The translations under genes and the position numbers were made by a program. Positions 26,501 through 33,406 of a stretch of DNA of 64,000 nt are shown here, one piece after another. Origin of the DNA: Poriferisodalis sp965237655 (GTDB lineage Bacteria; Actinomycetota; Acidimicrobiia; Acidimicrobiales; Poriferisodalaceae); NCBI RefSeq assembly GCF_965237655.1, contig NZ_CBDEGB010000002.1, positions 2,108,001 through 2,172,000 on the forward strand, written 5' to 3'. Under the pieces are notes generated by a model that was not told where the DNA came from, ran no database searches, and saw only the letters and a list, made by a program, of their open reading frames with translations. Positions within the stretch are counted from its first letter, which is position 1. Each line of letters starts with the position of its first letter.

Positions 26501-26849
26501 CCTCGACGCGCCGCAGAAATTCCAGCGCGTCAGCTCGAAGCTCTGTGGGAGGTGTCATCAGCACCGGTGCGTCAAGCCGGCCAGCGACCGACGCCGCCAC
26601 GACTGCCTCGTGCCAGCTGACGCCCGAGACCATGACCACGGTCTCCAGCGAGCCGCCGGCATCCGCGGCGACGGCCTCGGCGGCGAGCAGCGATGTGGCG
26701 TACCGGTCGGCGCCCCCGTAGCGGGTAAGCGTGACGTCCGCGAGTTCGGCGTCGGAAGCAGCAGCTGCGACTGGCGCAAGCGCCGCAGCGCCGACGCTCA
26801 ACGCAAGCAGCGCGGCGGCAATAGCCGCGAGACGTCTCATGGTTCGCAC
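23589..26849 (-). CDS. Secreted mosaic protein: cell-wall-binding repeats, PD40 propeller, M6-like metalloprotease
   Basis: 1086 residues. A signal peptide (RRLAAIAAALLALSVGAAAL, cleaved near AAA-SDAEL) is followed by cell-wall-binding-2 repeats at about 40-360 (LTRYGGADRYATSLLAAEAV, VEWVGGADQYETGVAVA). A WD40/TolB-like propeller at about 390-670 shows repeated AWSPDGxxIAY blades. The protease part at about 715-1086 contains HEVAHALGLTD (His861, Glu862, His865, Asp871), the zinc motif of M6/InhA-like peptidases. Exported and probably wall-attached; it likely digests extracellular protein. The start overlaps the stop of the next gene upstream (26837) by 13 bp. Confidence 0.9.
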   Translation of the reverse strand: MRTMRRLAAIAAALLALSVGAAALAPVAAAASDAELADVTLTRYGGADRYATSLLAAEAVAADAGGSLETVVMVSGVSWHEAVVAASVAGRLDAPVLMTPPTELRADALEFLRRVEASDALLVSAGADAETRSISSTVASALESAGLDVEWVGGADQYETGVAVARRAGTVGTLGDFGSTAIVASGEVFADALVAGPLSARGRHPVLLSPKTHLDSGVESYLSDAGIRHIVLMGGTGALSSPVEDSIRDLGITVSRIAGATRYDTAIKMASLIAEHSGGSCFGGSAVGLARARVPFDSFSAAPLLARQCAPLVLADPGAIPSETAAFLDAARQANKVDELQLTIFGGDGAVSQEAIDTYLTGGTTEETEAIDEEAFQPTVLPAGTCGGSGSGEDVRFAGPSPSLFAPAWSPDCEYIAFAERGALQISRPDGSHKRQVLKLSGAGVDADAPAWSPDGTKIAYVRRDSVASPRTSRIFVVNADGTGNRQLSRGEGTDDSPSWSPDGSRIVFSREVLVSSPEDLVVHGSRSIVTMEAETGGDVQVAAGRQGRWFDAPRWSPDGRRFAFVEFGRLGVMDTDGSNVRFLRGGVRRDSLSWSPDGSRIAYASGDHRESDIYIVEVDEARSLQVTNAAGPESQPAWSPDGERIAYRKNRLEGNRLLDFEIWIADASGTSDGDTAESEHRACMPLGLIDEVTAGFPLPTWAPPAIGSLQVAVVFADFPDAQATYSTQEEADVGLPLMTRFLEEVSYGRLDVTTTVRHGWLRMTGDYSDYFSERTTNEQVAPPDAEARSLPLEIVAAADPSFDFAGSDIVLFVLPSSHFGGGQAGGDIIADGSLMQITFANTMTLPQQTSARNWGLIAAHEVAHALGLTDLYPYGDDHRRTPRTDSQIWVRTVFGRMRLESYFPASPGDSRLEEVRRHVDGHTQTATAWHVSFDEMLAWSRWQLGWLGDDQVRCVTESVTTVELEPVAAPRVGTVMTVVPLAPNQVLVMESRRRLGFDNARPYSDSVGTRVTPPGLPAEGVLVYTVDASLGAGDLPLKIAGDSGDGTVEDFPLLEAGDSVTVRGYTVSVTADSGQTHTVTITKTN

Positions 26850-27442
26850 GCGGGTTTGCTTATCGCACTCCCGCCTAATGTGGGCGTCGAGGCGGTGGGC
26901 CAGTCGGGGACGCCTTCGTCGCGCTGCACGCCAGTGCTGTTGAGCAGGCCGCTCACCATGCGGTAGCAGCCCGCCGCTGCGACGAGGTGCACCAATTCGG
27001 CCTCGCTGAAGTGCGACGCCGCCTCGGCCCAGGTGGCGTCGGAGACACAGTCGTCGGAGTAGAGGTCATCGACAACCTGCAGGAGGGCCGCCTCGGACGG
27101 CGTCCAGTTGCCCTCAGCAATCGGCCGGGTGACGAGATAGATCTCCTCCTCGGTCATGACTCCGGCTCGGGCAATCAACGTGTGCTGGCCGAACTCGTAC
27201 ACGGACTGGCAGTTCCAGCCCATGCGCAGCACGGCGATCTCCACGTCTCGCCGGGACAGGTCGCCCTTGAACAGGATGGTTTGGGCGAATTCGCCGAATG
27301 CCTTGGAGATCGGGCGGCTGTGCGCGATGGTCGCAATGACATTGACGGCGTTTGCGAACGAGGACTCCATGACCTCGCGGGCCCGTTCGGCCACCTTGGG
27401 GATCGGTTCAAGGCGAGGTGAAGTCGGTCGTGGCAGGTGCAT
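26837..27442 (-). CDS. Carboxymuconolactone decarboxylase (AhpD-fold) family protein
   Basis: About 201 residues from the ATG at 27442 (MHLPRPTSPRLEPIPKVAER); an upstream in-frame start would add 25 basic residues and is less likely. The CMD helices are FANAVNVIATIAHSRPISKA and LSRRDVEIAVLRMGWNCQSV, followed by YEFGQHTLIARAGVMTEEEI. A redox Cys pair is not evident (only NCQSVYEFGQH), so a lyase-like or structural role is as likely as peroxidase. Overlaps the protease gene start, suggesting one transcript. Confidence 0.82.
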   Translation of the reverse strand: MHLPRPTSPRLEPIPKVAERAREVMESSFANAVNVIATIAHSRPISKAFGEFAQTILFKGDLSRRDVEIAVLRMGWNCQSVYEFGQHTLIARAGVMTEEEIYLVTRPIAEGNWTPSEAALLQVVDDLYSDDCVSDATWAEAASHFSEAELVHLVAAAGCYRMVSGLLNSTGVQRDEGVPDWPTASTPTLGGSAISKPACEP

Positions 27443-27587
27443 CGGCAGGCAGTCCTCTCGTCGGCCCCACGAATGTAGGAGACGCCGCCGACGCAAGCTG
27501 AAGCGCCAGCGAAACAACTGCAGCCTGCCGCAGGATAATCCGATACAGCTTCGGTGTACCGCAGCCCTCCGTGTTTAGGCTGCGAGC

Positions 27588-28157
27588 ATGACCGAGCCAG
27601 CCATCTCGACATTCCCCGTGCCCGACATCGCCGACATTCCCGACGATCTGCGCGAGCGCATGGAGTTGATCCAATCCAAGACCGGCTTCGTGCCCAACGT
27701 GTTCCTTGCGCTGGCGCATCGTCCCGAAGAGATGCGGGCGTTCATGGCGTACCACGACGCGCTGATGGAGGGCCCCAGCGGGCTCAGCAAAGCCGAACGC
27801 GAGATGATCGTGGTGGCAACCAGCGGGGCCAACAACTGCCTGTACTGCGTGGTGGCCCATGGGGCGATCCTGCGCATCCGCGCCAAGGACCCGCTGCTGG
27901 CCGATCAGCTTGCGGTGGACCCCGCCAAGGCCGACCTCACCGAACGGCAACGGGCGATGATCGACTTCGCCTTGAAGATGTGCCGTGAACCGGCGTCAGC
28001 GTCGACCGCCGATCACGAAGAGTTGCGGGCACATGGCTTCAGCGACGACGACATCTGGGACATCGGCGCCATCACGGCACTGTTCGCCCTGTCGAACCGC
28101 ATGGCGCACCTGACGTCCATGCGGCCCAACGACGAGTTCTTCACGATGGGTCGCTAG
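27588..28157 (+). CDS. Peroxidase-related AhpD-fold enzyme
   Basis: 189 residues. ANNCLYCVVAHGAILR holds the CxxC...H redox centre of AhpD-like alkylhydroperoxidases, preceded by GLSKAEREMIVVATSG. The N-terminal IQSKTGFVPNVFLALAHRPE is typical of the uncharacterised peroxidase-related subgroup. It likely reduces peroxides using thiols. The stop overlaps the stop of the convergent ABC-binding-protein gene by 4 bp. Confidence 0.9.
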   Translation: MTEPAISTFPVPDIADIPDDLRERMELIQSKTGFVPNVFLALAHRPEEMRAFMAYHDALMEGPSGLSKAEREMIVVATSGANNCLYCVVAHGAILRIRAKDPLLADQLAVDPAKADLTERQRAMIDFALKMCREPASASTADHEELRAHGFSDDDIWDIGAITALFALSNRMAHLTSMRPNDEFFTMGR

Positions 28158-29422
28158 CGCATCGGCTCCAAGCGCCGCATCACCGCGCTAGCGCACCGGA
28201 TAGACGAGCTCCCCACGGCCGCAGCGTCGGGTGCAACGACGACGATCTGACCGTCCTGCACCTGGACGGTGCCCATTGGCTTCGCGACGTTGACGCCTCG
28301 CTCGTCGAAGCGAATCGGCCCATAGAACGTCTCGACGTCGAGTTCTCGAAGGGCATCGCGTACTTCATCGGTGTCGAGGTCGCCTGCCGCCTCGATCGCG
28401 AGGTGCAGCGCAAGGGCAGCCGCTGTCGAGCTGGCGGCCTGGTAGACGGGCCGCTCGCCCCAGAGACTCTCGTAGTAGTCCGCATAGTCCGCAGCGCTTC
28501 CGAAGTACGAACCTTCGTAGGCCATCGCGGGCTCCCACTGCGACGGTCCCAGCACGCCATTGACACTGGCGCCGAGGTCGTCGACCAGTTGTGGGTTAGA
28601 GGGCCCGACGGTGATGAGCATCGCGTCGGGGCGGATTCCGAGTTCTTGCGCTGAACGCAGGAACAGCACTGCGTCGTTGTAGTGGCCGCCCCCCACGAAG
28701 ACATCAGGGTCGAGCTCATCGAGCTTCGCCATGAGGTCCGATACGTCGGCGACACCTTCGGGATATGCCTCGACCGTGAGCACCTCGATGCCGTTGGTTT
28801 CGAGATGGTGGCGTGCGCCGGCGGCGACAGATGTGGCGAACGGCGTGTCTTCGTGGGCGATGACGGCGGTGCGGGCACCCCGGGCGGCGAGTGCCTCGAT
28901 GCCCGATCGCGTGTAGTCGGTCGCGGCCGTGGCAACGAGGAACAGGTTGCGGAAGCCCCGGTCGAAAAGCGTGTCTGAAGTGCCGTTGCCTTCCACCATG
29001 ATGACCTCGCTGGCTTCGGCCACGGCGCTGGCTGTGCTGGTCAGGCTGCTGGAATAAGGGCCGAGCAGGAAGTCGACCTTGTCGCCGTCCATGAGCTGTT
29101 GTACGAGCTCGGCGGCGGTGTCAGCGTCGGATTCGTCGTCGTAGTAGATGATCTCCGCCTTGTAGCGGGCGTCGCCGATCCGGATGCCCCCGTATTCCTC
29201 GTTGACCCAGCGAACCCACGTGTCATAGCCCTGACGCGAGTCGCTGCCCTCCATGGCGAACCCGCCGGTCTCGCTGAGCGCGGCACCCAGGCGGACGGTT
29301 CCGTCGAAACCGTCGTCGCCGTCGCTTCCGGTGCAAGCGACCGCCAGCAGGAGCACAGAGATAAGCAGCGCCAGAGCTCTCGCGGGCCCACTCGTGCGCA
29401 CGATCCTTCGAGGCTGCCGCAT
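28154..29422 (-). CDS. ABC transporter substrate-binding lipoprotein (LivK-like)
   Basis: 422 residues. The lipobox LLAVAC puts the lipidated Cys at residue 30. The mature part is a periplasmic-binding type I fold: VRLGAALSETGGFAMEGSDS, YDTWVRWVNEEYGGI, FLLGPYSSSLTSTASAVAEA, VFVGGGHYNDAVLFLRSAQE. The family binds branched amino acids, amides or similar ligands. No permease or ATPase genes lie beside it, so it is an orphan here. Confidence 0.9.
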   Translation of the reverse strand: MRQPRRIVRTSGPARALALLISVLLLAVACTGSDGDDGFDGTVRLGAALSETGGFAMEGSDSRQGYDTWVRWVNEEYGGIRIGDARYKAEIIYYDDESDADTAAELVQQLMDGDKVDFLLGPYSSSLTSTASAVAEASEVIMVEGNGTSDTLFDRGFRNLFLVATAATDYTRSGIEALAARGARTAVIAHEDTPFATSVAAGARHHLETNGIEVLTVEAYPEGVADVSDLMAKLDELDPDVFVGGGHYNDAVLFLRSAQELGIRPDAMLITVGPSNPQLVDDLGASVNGVLGPSQWEPAMAYEGSYFGSAADYADYYESLWGERPVYQAASSTAAALALHLAIEAAGDLDTDEVRDALRELDVETFYGPIRFDERGVNVAKPMGTVQVQDGQIVVVAPDAAAVGSSSIRCASAVMRRLEPMR

Positions 29423-29545
29423 GGCGTTGTTCCGTCCTCACGCGGGCCTGCCGCCCAGACTGCATCGGGAACGCTAGATGGCTGATCGCATCGCGCCACA
29501 TAGCCTCATCCCGGTCACTCTCGGGCGACTGGTAGAACCCGAACC

Positions 29546-29974
29546 GTGGAACCCAAGGCGCTACCGGGCCCAGCGTCGGAGCGCATGTCGAAGCAACGGT
29601 CCCGCGATACGGGACCAGAGCGCCTGATCCGATCTGCCCTGCACCGGCGAGGTCTGCGCTACTTCGTGCACCGGCGGCCATTGCCCGACGTGCGCCGGGA
29701 GGCCGACATCGTGTTCTCCCGGCTGCGGGTGGCGATATTCGTAGACGGCTGCTTCTGGCACGGCTGTCCCACTCACGGCACCAAGCCCCGTCGCAATGCC
29801 GAATATTGGGAGACCAAGATCGCCCGCAACCGCGCCCGAGATGCCGACACCGATGCCCGCCTAGAGGCGGCCGGCTGGACACCGGTGCGCGTCTGGGAAC
29901 ACGAAGAACCCAACGCGGCCGCCGACCAAATCGAAGAACTCATCCGCGACCGCGCCCGCCACCTCGGCGGTTGA
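29546..29974 (+). CDS. vsr: Very short patch repair endonuclease
   Basis: 142 residues from the GTG at 29546. MSKQRSRDTGPERLIRSALH, READIVFSRLRVAIFVDGCF, WHGCPTHGTKPRRNAEYW and WEHE match Vsr: the Asp of EADIVF is catalytic and the Cys/His residues bind zinc. It nicks next to T:G mismatches left by deamination of 5-methylcytosine. No cytosine methyltransferase is in the window, so it is unpartnered here. A piece of a second copy is at 31871-31938. Confidence 0.93.
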   Translation: MEPKALPGPASERMSKQRSRDTGPERLIRSALHRRGLRYFVHRRPLPDVRREADIVFSRLRVAIFVDGCFWHGCPTHGTKPRRNAEYWETKIARNRARDADTDARLEAAGWTPVRVWEHEEPNAAADQIEELIRDRARHLGG

Positions 29975-30030
29975 TTCGCGACCCGACGCCTTACCGCCCA
30001 CGCCGACCTCCCCACAGGGAGTCGATCTTG

Positions 30031-30168
30031 CATGTGCAGGACATGCAATCGACGTTGTGCAAGAACACCACGCATGAATGTGCGAAAACAGCATTTGAAA
30101 GTGTGTAATACCAACATCTGAGATTGTGTGAAATATGTATCTATATATGTGCAGAAGTAGTAGTCTGG
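30031..30168 (+). repeat. Six degenerate 23-bp direct repeats before a DUF4143 ATPase
   Basis: TGTG(C/T) cores start at 30033, 30056, 30079, 30102, 30125 and 30148, exactly 23 bp apart. A second weaker block (CAT-nTGA) follows about 10 bp after most cores. The third and fourth units match at about 15 of 23 positions. The array is A/T-rich against its surroundings and ends 4 bp before the ATPase ATG. An iteron-like or operator role is inferred; no spacers or exact repeats suggest CRISPR. Confidence 0.72.
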
Positions 30169-30172
30169 CGTT

Positions 30173-31402
30173 ATGGCCAGCTATATTCCTCGGATGGCCG
30201 ATGCCAGGATTGAGTTCTTGGCGGGGTCTCCTGCAGCGCTGTTCATCACCGGCGCACGTGCCACCGGCAAGACGACGACTGCCCGTCGGCACGCCACAAC
30301 AGTGATTCAACTGGACAACGCCGATGAGGCTGCCGCCATACGCGCCGATCCCGACACCGCCCTGCGCGATCTCGAACCTCCCATACTGCTCGACGAGTGG
30401 CAAACAGTCCCCGAGGTGCTCAGCGCTGTCAAACGGGCTGTGGATCTCGATCGCATCCCGGGCAGATTCATTCTCAGCGGGTCCGTCCGCTCGGCACGCG
30501 ATCCCTCCTTGTGGCCCGGCACTGGTCGCTTGCTCCCGGTCACGATGCATCCGCTGACAGTGCGGGAACGGGTCGGCGCCATCGGTGTCGAATTCCTCGA
30601 GCGTCTGCGTGACCGAGAAGACATCCGGCTGCCGGCGAACCCACCGGACCTGCGTGGCTACGTAGATGCGGCGCTCGAGGGTGGCTTCCCCGAAGCCGTC
30701 CTGGAGGGCGAACCGGCGCGCCGAGATGCATGGCTCGATGGCTACCTCAGGCATATGGTGACCCGCGATCCGTCGACTCTGGGTGTTTCGCCCGACAGCA
30801 ATCGCCTCAGTCGCTTCTTCGGAGCGTACGCGCTCAATACTTCGGGTCTTGCGACCGATGCCACACTCATCAAGGCCGCGAGCATCGACCGGCGAACCGG
30901 AGAGTCCTACACACGATTGCTCAGCGACCTCGGCGTCATCGCCGAGTTGCCGGCGTGGCACGGCAACCGGCTCGCTCGCCTCGTCAAGGGACGTAAGCGT
31001 CTCGTGGCAGACACCGGCCTGTGGGCTGCTGCTGTCGGGATCGATGCCGCGACGGTGATGTCCAGCGGTGATCTGATCGGGAGACTCCTAGAGACCTTTG
31101 TCATCAATCAGCTGCGGGCCGAGACCGCCCTGATGACGCGCGGCCCACAGCTGTGTCACCTGCGAGTGGCGGAGGGCCGCCACGAGGTCGACTTGATCGC
31201 CGACTTCGGTGCCCGAGGCATCGTCGCAATCGAGATCAAGGCCACGAACGCGCCCGACGCCAGCGACGCCCGGCACCTTCTCTGGCTGCGCGATGAACTC
31301 GGCCCCCAGTTCGTAGCAGGTGCCGTCCTCCACGTCGGCAGTCGCAAGTACCGCCTATCGGACAGCATCGAAGCGATCCCGATCTGCGCCCTGTGGGCCT
31401 GA
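30173..31402 (+). CDS. DUF4143-type AAA+ ATPase (COG1373), second copy
   Basis: 409 residues. Walker A is FITGARATGKTTTARRHA (about 27-34); the Walker B-like strand is PILLDEWQTVPEV; sensor LSGSVRSARDPSL; GRLLPVTMHPLTVRER; GGFPEAV; and the C-terminal nuclease-like HEVDLIADFGARGIVAIEIK. It shares domain order but little close sequence with the copy at 2151. It sits just after the 23-bp repeats and upstream of a cut-off Abi gene, with vsr on the left and a vsr fragment on the right. Confidence 0.88.
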   Translation: MASYIPRMADARIEFLAGSPAALFITGARATGKTTTARRHATTVIQLDNADEAAAIRADPDTALRDLEPPILLDEWQTVPEVLSAVKRAVDLDRIPGRFILSGSVRSARDPSLWPGTGRLLPVTMHPLTVRERVGAIGVEFLERLRDREDIRLPANPPDLRGYVDAALEGGFPEAVLEGEPARRDAWLDGYLRHMVTRDPSTLGVSPDSNRLSRFFGAYALNTSGLATDATLIKAASIDRRTGESYTRLLSDLGVIAELPAWHGNRLARLVKGRKRLVADTGLWAAAVGIDAATVMSSGDLIGRLLETFVINQLRAETALMTRGPQLCHLRVAEGRHEVDLIADFGARGIVAIEIKATNAPDASDARHLLWLRDELGPQFVAGAVLHVGSRKYRLSDSIEAIPICALWA

Positions 31403-31403
31403 C

Positions 31404-31764
31404 GCCTGCCGAAGTTCAACTCAGAGACGATCCGGTCATGGGTCGCGGAACGGTTACCAACCGACGCGCGCTCCCGTGCATCGCTGAGTGCTCTTCGCGC
31501 TGGCCCGGTAAAGGTGCTGTTGTGTTCGTACCACGGCACGGTCCATCCCGCCGCTTCTTCGAGCGCCTGCAACGCAGCGCCAAGCGCATTGCGTATGACG
31601 ACCTCAAGGCGACTCAGATCCTCGAATAATGCGGCACCGATGCTGATATTCCAGTCGTAGAGGCGCACCGCAGCCCTGACATCTTCCCGCGCGTCAGACG
31701 TGTACGGTGCGAGCCTCGGCGTACTGATCCTGCCGACGAGGACATTGAGTTCGTGAGCCGACAC
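31404..31764 (-). pseudogene. Abi-like protein, 3'-truncated
   Basis: From the GTG at 31764: VSAHELNVLVGRISTPRLAP, AAVRLYDWNISIGAALFEDL, SRLEVVIRNALGAALQAL, WYEHNSTF, HDRIVSELNFG. These are the conserved N-terminal motifs of Abi-like (abortive infection) proteins. Homology stops at ELNFG, within a few bases of the ATPase stop; the usual W-rich C-terminal half is missing and the frame runs into antisense ATPase sequence. The cut marks the right junction of the ATPase insert. Confidence 0.72.
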
Positions 31765-31870
31765 ATTCACCGCCAGGATGCTAGAGTCGGCAACGAAAAC
31801 CCCGGAACCGTCAATGCTTCGGCAAACGGCCGGGGTTACGCCGTTTATGGCCGCATTCAGCACGCTCCTG

Positions 31871-31938
31871 CAACCGCGCCTGCGATGCCGACACCGACGC
31901 CCGCATGGAAGCCAGTCGGCTGGACCCCGGTGCGCCGA
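31871..31938 (+). pseudogene. vsr fragment
   Basis: About 65 bp resemble vsr nt 29828-29895: CAACCGCGCC, GATGCCGACACCGA(C/T)GCCCGC, GGCTGGAC(C/A)CCGGTGCGC all recur in order. The reading frame is no longer maintained. It lies 12 bp from the stop of the convergent HNH gene, so an ancestral vsr probably ended beside that gene before the ATPase/Abi block came between them. Confidence 0.75.
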
Positions 31939-31949
31939 CAGACAAGTGC

Positions 31950-32960
31950 TCAGGGCACGGGATCCTGGTAGACGTGCCGGTGATGCCAACGAAGATATGA
32001 GTCTCTGGGCGCTTCGATGCCTTGCGGCAGGAGCAGTGCTTCCCGCAGGGACTCGCCGAAGTTGTGCTCGACCCCGGTGTCAGCCTCGATGCTTGCTCGC
32101 AGCCGCCTGGACCGATGTACGCGCAGTCCTCCGTTCACGGTGATCAGTCCCTTGTCGAACGCAGCATCGTGCGTTGGGCACGCGGCTACTCCGTTGCGCG
32201 GGTCGCGTCGCTCTCGGTTGCTCGAATCAGCCCACGGCTTGATGTGTGACGCAACGATGAGACGGTTGCCCTGGAGCGATCTGGGGGCCATGCCGCAGAA
32301 GCCGCAGGTGTGGTCGAAGCGTCGCAGCACCTCAGTCGCAAATGCCTTGTGGCCGACCCGGGCACGGTGCTGGACAATCCGGGTCGTCTCAGCAGACGAC
32401 AGCTCTTGGTTGTACTGCAGCTTGGCAGCGCGGAGCTGTGCCGCCTCCTGCTCGATCATTTCGTCAAATCGTGAATCCGCCAAGTCCTCAAGGCCGAGTA
32501 GTGAGTAGTCAGTCACTTGCTCCAGCCGCAAGAAATCGGGTAGTCGTCGGGCACCAATGCCCACGCGGCGCGCCGCCCGCAACGCTGTGCGATACAGATC
32601 CAGGAAACGGACGAAGTCGGCCCCCATTTTCATGAAGAACTGAACCTCGTACTTCGCTCCGTTGACTCGAGAACCGTTCAGATTCATCATCTTGCTGGTA
32701 ATCGAACTCGCCCGGCGCTTGAAGAGGGCAGCGAGATCGTGGACGAGCTGCGGCGCGGTGTAGATCGTCTGCCCGCCATAACGGTGTGGGTCCACTACTG
32801 GATCGTCGGACAAGAAGAGCCCGTAGCACAGCACGGTCTCTACCGGCGTGAAGTTGACCTGTCGCTTGCCTGGCGGCGGCATGCGACGCTGCACGATGCT
32901 CTGCCACTGCGTGGCCGCCTCAGTTTCAGTGAGGTCCAAGTAGTCGCTCAGCGACGCCAC
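31950..32960 (-). CDS. HNH endonuclease (restriction-like)
   Basis: 336 residues from the GTG at 32960. The N-terminal 190 residues are helical (LCYGLFLSDDPVVDPHRYGG, FFMKMGADFVRFLDLYRTAL). The C-terminal HNH domain reads HTCGFCGMAPRSLQGN, LIVASHIKPWADSSNRERRD, NGVAACPTHDAAFDKGLI, with paired Cys and the H-N-H set. This arrangement is common in HNH-type restriction enzymes. With vsr on the other side it may be the relic of a 5-methylcytosine restriction-modification system whose methyltransferase is absent. Confidence 0.85.
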   Translation of the reverse strand: MASLSDYLDLTETEAATQWQSIVQRRMPPPGKRQVNFTPVETVLCYGLFLSDDPVVDPHRYGGQTIYTAPQLVHDLAALFKRRASSITSKMMNLNGSRVNGAKYEVQFFMKMGADFVRFLDLYRTALRAARRVGIGARRLPDFLRLEQVTDYSLLGLEDLADSRFDEMIEQEAAQLRAAKLQYNQELSSAETTRIVQHRARVGHKAFATEVLRRFDHTCGFCGMAPRSLQGNRLIVASHIKPWADSSNRERRDPRNGVAACPTHDAAFDKGLITVNGGLRVHRSRRLRASIEADTGVEHNFGESLREALLLPQGIEAPRDSYLRWHHRHVYQDPVP

Positions 32961-32972
32961 TCGGACAATCTC

Positions 32973-33284
32973 TCACGTTCGCAGATCCAGCGGACGACAC
33001 TCGCAGGGCTCGGCGCAACCTCGTAACAACCTGCCATCACGAAACTGCGGCAACGAAGCCAAGATCGCGCACTCCAACACCTCATCGAGGTGTTCTTCGC
33101 AGACAAACACGGTGAAATTCAACCTGCCGCAATCGAGCTTCCAGGAAACGCAGTACAGCGCGCCGCGCCCCTTGGGCGGCAACGGACACTCTTCGCAGTC
33201 TCGGTAGCCGAAATCGACCGACACGACGAGTCGAGCCCTGCCGCCTGCCTGTGGAATCTCATCGAGCGACGTGGTGAGAGCCAT
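32973..33284 (-). CDS. Cys-rich small protein upstream of the HNH nuclease
   Basis: 103 residues, ATG at 33284 behind GAGGAGG. Cysteines occur as CEEC, CVSWKLDC, CEEH, C and GCAEPCEC, suggesting one or two zinc-binding ribbons. I do not recognise the family. It ends 12 bp before the HNH start on the same strand, so it is probably co-expressed with it, perhaps as an accessory subunit or regulator. Confidence 0.65.
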   Translation of the reverse strand: MALTTSLDEIPQAGGRARLVVSVDFGYRDCEECPLPPKGRGALYCVSWKLDCGRLNFTVFVCEEHLDEVLECAILASLPQFRDGRLLRGCAEPCECRPLDLRT

Positions 33285-33406
33285 CGATCCTCCTCAATCG
33301 ATCTGATGGGGCGATACTGCCGGCTCGGATGAGTGGAGTGGTGAATTCCAACGGCCGTCATGGGCGTCACAGGTGAGGGCCGAGCAAGTCCGTCGTCGAA
33401 GCTGCG

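Noticed and set aside
30031..30168. CRISPR array
   Set aside because: The 23-bp period is exact but the units are degenerate direct repeats with no separate constant repeat and variable spacer, and no cas genes are nearby.
31156..31989. 277-codon Abi gene
   Set aside because: Abi homology covers only the middle; the C-terminal part is antisense to the ATPase and the N-terminal part overlaps the vsr fragment.
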